Assembly: GCA_900769555.1 (NCBI GenBank) | Contig: CAAGHA010000165.1 | Location: forward strand, 1 to 9,727 | DNA from: Bacteroidales bacterium | Lineage (GTDB): Bacteria; Bacteroidota; Bacteroidia; Bacteroidales; Paludibacteraceae | Length of the DNA stretch: 9,727 nucleotides | Direction: 5' to 3' | Shown: one piece after another, positions 5,787 through 9,727 of the stretch | Position numbering within the stretch: the stretch's first letter is position 1 | Layout: each line of letters starts with the position of its first letter | Translations under genes and position numbers: made by a program | The notes under the pieces: model-generated | The model's database searches: none | Told to the model about the DNA's origin: nothing | The model's input: only the letters and a program-made list of their open reading frames with translations

Positions 5787-6392
5787 TCAAAAATTCTTCT
5801 CGTTATCAAAATATAATGGAAAATGATGGTCGTTCATAAACTCCATTTGATAGTTAAGCCTAGATGCGGAAGATGACGTTACATCTAACTCCTTATTGAA
5901 TACAATGTAAAACTCTATATCGACCATTTTGGCTATATCTATTCCGTTGGCAGAGCATCTAGGGGAAATTATTTCATTGTATGTATGCCACAATTGGTTA
6001 ATGGCATCTTCGGTTTTTTCACTGATGTTCCTGTCCGTGTTGCTTTTGACGTTAGTTTTGAACTCAATGAAGCTCATATTGTCCATTGTTAGGACTGCAC
6101 AGTCTGCTACACCACCTTGCTTTACCTTCGGGCCTGATATGATTCTATTGTCAAGTGGTAGCAAAATTAACTTCTTATTATCGGCATTATGTGCAATAAA
6201 AGCATCCGGCAAACCAGAGTCCCCATTAATCCAATCTGAATAACCTAAAACAGCATCATCATATATTGACATAGCCACTTCATCAGATTCTTTTAGACAT
6301 GCATCAACAGCTCCGCCACAATCTTGAAGCGAAGAACTCAGCCGAAGTCTTTTCACTTCTATGGGTATGTTATTATTGGGTTGATTTGGCAT
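5787..6392 (-). CDS. Putative PD-(D/E)XK-type nuclease partner of the ATPase
   Basis: The 201-aa protein is not one I recognise by name. Its middle has the pattern of a PD-(D/E)XK nuclease core: G-G-V-A-D97 followed by hydrophobic strands and F-I-E110-F-K112, that is D-x12-E-x-K, preceded by strand-like segments (I-L-L-P-L-D, I-I-S-G). A following helix has Q133-L-W-H-T-Y138, resembling the Q-x3-Y-type helix of RecB/Cas4-like nucleases. No signal peptide or membrane segment is seen. The start codon lies inside the ATPase gene, giving a 20-nt overlap and suggesting translational coupling and a joint function. Proposed role: DNA or RNA cleavage effector controlled by the ATPase. The nuclease call is motif-based only; the full fold and activity are unproven. 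Confidence 0.55.
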   Translation of the reverse strand: MPNQPNNNIPIEVKRLRLSSSLQDCGGAVDACLKESDEVAMSIYDDAVLGYSDWINGDSGLPDAFIAHNADNKKLILLPLDNRIISGPKVKQGGVADCAVLTMDNMSFIEFKTNVKSNTDRNISEKTEDAINQLWHTYNEIISPRCSANGIDIAKMVDIEFYIVFNKELDVTSSSASRLNYQMEFMNDHHFPLYFDNEKNF

Positions 6393-7596
6393 AAAGTCTG
6401 TACAATTTATTAAACTCCATTGAAATGGTCTCTGAGATTGAGTCTAAATCATTTTTGGCAATCATGCCGGTCTGTTCGCTGATAATCGACTTACAATATG
6501 GAGTTTCATCGTCTCCTTCATTCAAACTATATGCGGCCAAATAATCCTTGCCAATATGGTATTGGACAGGGAGTATTGATTCAACCTCTTTTTTTGTTTC
6601 TTCGTCACCTTTGTCATATATCTTAGCTGCCATAATTAATAAATTAAGTATAGCTAAGGTGTACGGACTGTGGGTGGTAATAACCAATTTATTCCCTTGT
6701 GAGCTATTGTTGTTTTTAACTAACGATTGGATAACTCCCATTTGTGATTTTGGAAACAGGTTCAACTCAGGTTCTTCTGTAATATTGACAAAGCAACCAT
6801 ACCTATTTAATGATGATATTTTTTTGAGCATAATTTCTTTTACGCTCTCTGTATATGCATCATTATCCATAATTTCGGAAATTTGCTTTTCCATCTTGCT
6901 CTTTTCCTCTTTTGAAAGTTTTGTTTCTTCTTTCTCCAATATCTTTCCACTTAAATATTCAGAAACAAGACATAAAGGGAGTGCCGATTGGATGCCACTG
7001 GATGCATGGGTTAATTTTACAGGATTCTCTTCGTAACCTTTCCCTGAAATTCTACTTATGTCATGCAGAGAGTCATATTCATAATGCAACTCACCGAAAG
7101 GCAAGTTGTATCCACGCTTGAAATTCTTTTTAGCATCGCTGAATACGTCTTGAAACGTGTCGCATGAAGCCGGCAATTCTTTTAGCAGGCGTGATTTATT
7201 CTCGGCTACGCTTAAAATAGCCCTTTCTGCCGGGATATAAATGATTTTAGGTAACAACATAATGTCACCACCATTGTCAAAAATATGAAATTTTGAATTG
7301 TCGTATTCAAAAGAATACTTCTCACCCTCGTATTTGATATATGTATCTTCTTTGATAAAAGATTCTAATCTGTGGTATTTGCACAGCATCGAAGAGAACC
7401 TATTGTATGATTCATAATAAGAACTCTTTTGACGTTGCATAACCAATTCTTTTTCCAACCATTTAAACATTGAAAAAAGTTTGGCAATACAGCTTTTGCC
7501 TGTGCCTTGGTCGCCAATTAATATTGTAATTGACTTAAATACAATATCTAGTTCCTTAACAGGGCCAAATGATTTTACTATTAATCTTTCATTCAT
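6373..7596 (-). CDS. SMC/ABC-type AAA family ATPase (putative defence component)
   Basis: The 407-aa protein has all motifs of a stand-alone ABC/SMC-like ATPase (AAA_15/AAA_21 type): N-terminal strands ending in Walker A G-D-Q-G-T-G-K-S at 28-35, Y-I-P-A-E-R at 120-125, an ABC signature-like T-H-A-S-S-G-I-Q-S at 196-204, a charged helical insert at about 218-262, Walker B with catalytic glutamates V-N-I-T-E-E-P-E-L-N-L-F-P at 270-282, and the H-loop V-I-T-T-H-S-P-Y at 305-312. No TOPRIM or other nuclease domain follows in the C-terminal 95 residues, unlike OLD-family or GajA proteins, so any effector function probably lies in the overlapping downstream gene. Such ATPases act as sensors or motors in several two-gene anti-phage systems. 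It is cytosolic, with no membrane segment. Confidence 0.82.
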   Translation of the reverse strand: MNERLIVKSFGPVKELDIVFKSITILIGDQGTGKSCIAKLFSMFKWLEKELVMQRQKSSYYESYNRFSSMLCKYHRLESFIKEDTYIKYEGEKYSFEYDNSKFHIFDNGGDIMLLPKIIYIPAERAILSVAENKSRLLKELPASCDTFQDVFSDAKKNFKRGYNLPFGELHYEYDSLHDISRISGKGYEENPVKLTHASSGIQSALPLCLVSEYLSGKILEKEETKLSKEEKSKMEKQISEIMDNDAYTESVKEIMLKKISSLNRYGCFVNITEEPELNLFPKSQMGVIQSLVKNNNSSQGNKLVITTHSPYTLAILNLLIMAAKIYDKGDEETKKEVESILPVQYHIGKDYLAAYSLNEGDDETPYCKSIISEQTGMIAKNDLDSISETISMEFNKLYRLYAKSTQ

Positions 7597-7622
7597 AATT
7601 TTGTAGAGTCAACTAGTGTGTG

Positions 7623-7630
7623 CAAAGTTA
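7623..7630 (-). promoter_or_regulatory. -7 box of the ATPase/nuclease cassette
   Basis: TAACTTTG on the minus strand fits TAnnTTTG, 26 nt upstream of the ATPase ATG. No TTG lies 19 nt upstream, so the -33 element is poor. It suggests the cassette is transcribed on its own rather than only by read-through from the DUF1848 gene. Confidence 0.5.
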
Positions 7631-7770
7631 AACAAAATGTTTGGAGAACTTGTCTTTTTTTGATGAAAAAATAAATTTGTCAAATCTCTTTGAAGTTGGC
7701 GTATATGACAAATTATAGCGTGTTTAATACGTTGATTCTGACTGGTTGGGCAGTACGCTTCAAAAAGTAT

Positions 7771-8823
7771 TTATTCAATTATACTCTCGCTACAGTCTGA
7801 ATGTTTCGCCATGTTCTTCTTCACAAGTTCCTTGCTCGTGTTGGCGTAACAATAGACGCAGAAGTGGCTGCAGGTGTTATACATGCCTATGTCTTTGCTG
7901 ATCATGCAACCGCACACTTTTCTCTGACCTTTGTCTTTTAGGTCTTTACCTTTCATGGGTATTTCAGGAAGATTGCCAAACAAATCTTTTTCAGCTAAAT
8001 TACCGGTTTTCAGATAGTAAACCAACTCTTTGTCATCTGCAAAAATACGTTCCATCAATTCGCCGTCAATACATCTGTTGTGTTCGATTCCGTATTGTTC
8101 CAAGTCAATATCTTCTGCGCATGTTGCCAGCTGCAAATTCCACCCCTCGCCTTTCCAATGGTCACAAAGTTTCACCAACCCCTCTATCAGTTCTTGTCTC
8201 TTCTCTCCTTCCGGTTCGGCTGATGCGACATTTTCTTTACTGAAAAAGCAGGTCTCTTTCACAAGGTTATTTTGGACTTTCCTGTATGCCTTGACGTCAA
8301 TAAAACTGAAAACAAGTTTGTCTGTATAACCCTTCAGTTCGTTGCCGATATGAAAGATTTTTGTGAGCAACCGGCGAGGCGTGAGATTCTCGGTCAGCAC
8401 CAGCGGGTCGAACCTCCATATTACGCGTTCTTTGCCAATAAGGGCAGAAATCTCCTTGAACGTCTCGATGCGCTGTTTCACGCTCGGCACATTTGGTTCA
8501 AAGCTCTCTTTTTCGTAATCGTTCAGAGTGAACTGAAAGTAATATTTTATGCCGCGCTCGTCCAGTTCGTGCAGCAGCGGGATAATCGGTTTGGGATTCT
8601 TAGTCCAAAAAACGACGACCTTGCAATTTGCGAACGAAACGTACGATGGCTTTTGATTGAACGGATTGTACCAAACACAATAACCCGCCTTCAAGCGATT
8701 GATGAACCACTTGGCAAAGAAAGCCGGAATATCCGTCGATCGGCTCGCCGAGATAATCACGGGTGATATAGCCTCAACGGTCTCGCCGGACTGCGTTGTT
8801 ATGGTTATTTTTGTGTTACTCAT
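7771..8823 (-). CDS. DUF1848 family protein with C-terminal cysteine cluster
   Basis: From the ATG at 8823 the protein has 350 aa; an in-frame TTG at 8850 would add nine residues and begins 3' of most of the -7 box, so 8823 is preferred. The N-terminus S-A-S-R-S-T-D-I-P-A-F-F at 25-36 and W-Y-N-P-F-N at 51-56 are DUF1848 hallmarks. F-W-T-K-N-P at 72-77 and W-R-F-D-P at 136-140 follow. The C-terminus carries C304-G-C306 and C318-x3-C322-x2-C325-Y-A-N, the spacing of a radical-SAM 4Fe-4S cluster site, here at the C-terminus instead of the usual N-terminus. The reaction is unknown. The 5' two-thirds are more G+C-rich (about 48% at 8401-8460) than neighbouring genes, hinting at transfer. A second gene end of this family lies at 5401-5673. 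Confidence 0.9.
   Translation of the reverse strand: MSNTKITITTQSGETVEAISPVIISASRSTDIPAFFAKWFINRLKAGYCVWYNPFNQKPSYVSFANCKVVVFWTKNPKPIIPLLHELDERGIKYYFQFTLNDYEKESFEPNVPSVKQRIETFKEISALIGKERVIWRFDPLVLTENLTPRRLLTKIFHIGNELKGYTDKLVFSFIDVKAYRKVQNNLVKETCFFSKENVASAEPEGEKRQELIEGLVKLCDHWKGEGWNLQLATCAEDIDLEQYGIEHNRCIDGELMERIFADDKELVYYLKTGNLAEKDLFGNLPEIPMKGKDLKDKGQRKVCGCMISKDIGMYNTCSHFCVYCYANTSKELVKKNMAKHSDCSESIIE
7833..7953. repeat. 121-bp near-identical direct repeat, copy 2
   Basis: Partner of 5463-5583, with 120 of 121 matching bases by hand count, lying inside the intact DUF1848 gene over its C-terminal cysteine cluster. The homology extends without gaps to 7771 on one side and 8043 on the other, at clearly lower identity. 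Confidence 0.92.
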
Positions 8824-8839
8824 TGTCAATTGTTTATTA

Positions 8840-8847
8840 CAAAGATA
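8840..8847 (-). promoter_or_regulatory. -7 box of the DUF1848 gene
   Basis: TATCTTTG on the minus strand fits TAnnTTTG and ends 16 nt before the ATG at 8823, implying a leader of about 10 nt. No matching -33 TTG was found. It supports the ATG at 8823 over the TTG at 8850. Confidence 0.5.
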
Positions 8848-8884
8848 CAAATCTTTAAAACCTTATGCTTTGAGATTCTATATC

Positions 8885-8896
8885 TTTTACGTAAAA
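8885..8896. promoter_or_regulatory. 12-bp perfect palindrome upstream of the DUF1848 gene
   Basis: TTTTACGTAAAA is a perfect inverted repeat about 40 bp upstream of the DUF1848 -7 box. It could be an operator for a dimeric regulator, or chance in A/T-rich DNA. Confidence 0.2.
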
Positions 8897-8979
8897 AGCG
8901 GTAAGTTTTTTTTGCACCGTAGTTCTGAAAAATGATTCCGTCGCACTCGTGGAAATTTTCTATTTGTTTAATATTTGAC

Positions 8980-8987
8980 TATCTTTG
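8980..8987 (+). promoter_or_regulatory. Plus-strand -7 box interrupted downstream by an insertion sequence
   Basis: TATCTTTG fits TAnnTTTG and would start transcription at about 8993, only some 13 bp before the IS5-type terminus. No gene on this strand follows within the window. It may be the promoter of a gene separated from it by the insertion. No ideal -33 element was seen. Confidence 0.35.
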
Positions 8988-9005
8988 CACTCTATAAAAT
9001 AATAA

Positions 9006-9623
9006 GAAGCTGTTTTAAATTTTTCTAAAATATTTTGTTAAGCATCAGAAAACGGAAGGCTAATTGAATCATGACCACTGCTGTTTCTGCACGAAACTCA
9101 TAGTAGATAGCCAACCTTCTAAAGTTTTCCAGCCAAGTGAAGGTCCTTTCTACAATCCACCGTTTTGGCATCACTTGGAATTTCGAGGGGCACTAGTCAG
9201 GACGAAGCACCACCTCCAACTCGCACCCCAGTGTGGCTTTTAGCGTGTCGGCCCAAAGTTTGCCCCTGTAACCGCCATCGACGATGATTTTAGCAAGTTG
9301 AGAAAACTTAAACCTCATATTTTCAAATACTTACAATACTCCGACACTGTCTGAATATTGGCTTCGTGGACCACAATAGCAAGCGGAATGCCTAACGTAT
9401 CAACGACCAAATGTTGTTTTTGCCCTTTTATTTTCTTGTTTCCGTCAATGCCTCTGCATCTGTCAACGTGGTGTGATGTTTTAACGCTTCTGGAATCGAT
9501 CAGGCCCAAACTAGGACATTTTGCGCGTCCTAACATGATGCGTAACCAGATGTGCAATTTGAAAAACAGCTCATCAAAAACGCCTTCGTTCTTCCATTTC
9601 GAGAAATAGTGTAGAGTCCAATA
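9006..9623 (-). mobile_element. Degenerate, truncated IS5-family insertion sequence
   Basis: One end is visible: the terminal sequence GAAGCTGTTTTAAATTTTT (9006-9024) directly follows the transposase stop codon at 9025-9027. The body is the transposase pseudogene described separately. The other end is missing because the element is interrupted near 9620-9635 by the end of an IS30-type element, or was joined to it by deletion. Confidence 0.8.
9025..9623 (-). pseudogene. IS5-family DDE transposase pseudogene
   Basis: The translated remnant begins in the middle of the protein (Y-W-T-L-H-Y-F-S-K-W-K) and continues through G-L-I-D-S-R-S-V-K-T, with the first catalytic Asp. A single-base frameshift near 9351-9354 then changes frame. 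In the second frame V-F-E-N-M-R-F is followed by I-I-V-D-G-G-Y-R-G with the second Asp, and R-W-I-V-E-R-T-F-T-W-L-E-N-F-R-R-L with the catalytic Glu and its Y-[2]-R-[3]-E-like context. Two in-frame stops, TAA at 9331-9333 and TAG at 9193-9195, add to the frameshift. The N-terminal part is absent. The protein cannot be made whole, so the copy is dead. Confidence 0.88.
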
Positions 9624-9635
9624 GCAAATGCAAAA

Positions 9636-9727
9636 TTAAAGTAAAGAATTGAAAAAGCATTTAACAGGAGCCTCAAAATTAAGTTTTTCACGAGGTCTTC
9701 TGTTTAATTTTTTTTGGATTTTCAATA
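9636..9727 (-). CDS. IS30-family transposase, C-terminal end (partial)
   Basis: The last 29 codons before a TAA at 9636-9638 run off the right edge of the window. They read K-K-L-N-R-R-P-R-E-K-L-N-F-E-A-P and then V-K-C-F-F-N-S-L-L. The L-N-x-R-P-R-x-x-L-x-F-x-x-P motif is the hallmark end of IS30-family transposases. The element's terminus should lie within the roughly 15 bp between this stop and the IS5 remnant (about 9621-9635), so this copy probably inserted into the IS5-type element. Whether the rest of the gene is intact cannot be seen. Confidence 0.75.
   Translation of the reverse strand, partial: LKIQKKLNRRPREKLNFEAPVKCFFNSLL

Noticed and set aside
6548..7036. Plus-strand reading frame of 162 codons opposite the ATPase
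   Set aside because: Antisense to the ATPase motifs; its hydrophobic look comes from the complementary charged codons.
7741..7760. ACTG/CAGT hairpin between the DUF1848 and ATPase genes
   Set aside because: Only a 4-bp stem with no T-tract on either side; not a credible terminator.
5401..8043. Two-unit direct repeat considered as phage-type attachment sites
   Set aside because: No integrase is present between them and the homology continues past the near-identical core on both sides, which fits recombination between paralogues better than a short att core.
8272..8766. Plus-strand reading frame of 164 codons opposite the DUF1848 gene
   Set aside because: Antisense to conserved DUF1848 motifs, with no promoter-box context or recognisable family.

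Overview
The window reads as chromosomal DNA of a Bacteroidota bacterium, most likely of the order Bacteroidales. The evidence is low G+C, the repeated -7 promoter element TAnnTTTG (twice with a TTG exactly 19 nt upstream), few Shine-Dalgarno sites, and protein sequences typical of the group (RibH, TPR protein, NadD, Gmk, YicC, TsaB, DUF1848).

Left part (1-4656): the first ~110 bases carry a tandem 17-18 bp repeat and a possible start codon running off the left edge, perhaps the end of an IS21-type element. A minus-strand housekeeping block follows: a YhcH/EbgC-family sugar protein, a tRNA-Tyr/tRNA-Gly pair with its own promoter and terminator, ribH with a membrane-anchored TPR protein upstream, nadD, gmk and yicC. 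yicC and gmk are 2 bp apart. The 232 bp between gmk and nadD contains a short match to the end of the IS5-type element found at the right of the window. A divergent promoter region (4548-4656) separates yicC from plus-strand tsaB.

Accessory part (5353-8850, minus strand): a complete DUF1848 gene is followed by a two-gene cassette, an SMC/ABC-type ATPase of 407 aa overlapping by 20 nt a 201-aa protein with a PD-(D/E)XK-like nuclease signature. Next come the first ~30 codons of a third reading frame and an orphan 3' end of a second DUF1848 gene. The two DUF1848 3' ends form a 273-bp gapless direct repeat 2,370 bp apart. By hand count its central 121 bp match at 120 positions, while its flanks are only about 71% and 73% identical. 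The cassette therefore sits between recombining repeats and looks like an exchangeable accessory, plausibly anti-phage, module. This is the most interesting part of the window.

Right end (8980-9727): a plus-strand promoter-like site is cut off by a decayed IS5-family element (frameshift, two in-frame stops, DDE residues still legible). That element is itself truncated next to the 3' end of an IS30-family transposase running off the window. The stretch downstream of tsaB is thus a hotspot of insertion and rearrangement beside a stable housekeeping block.
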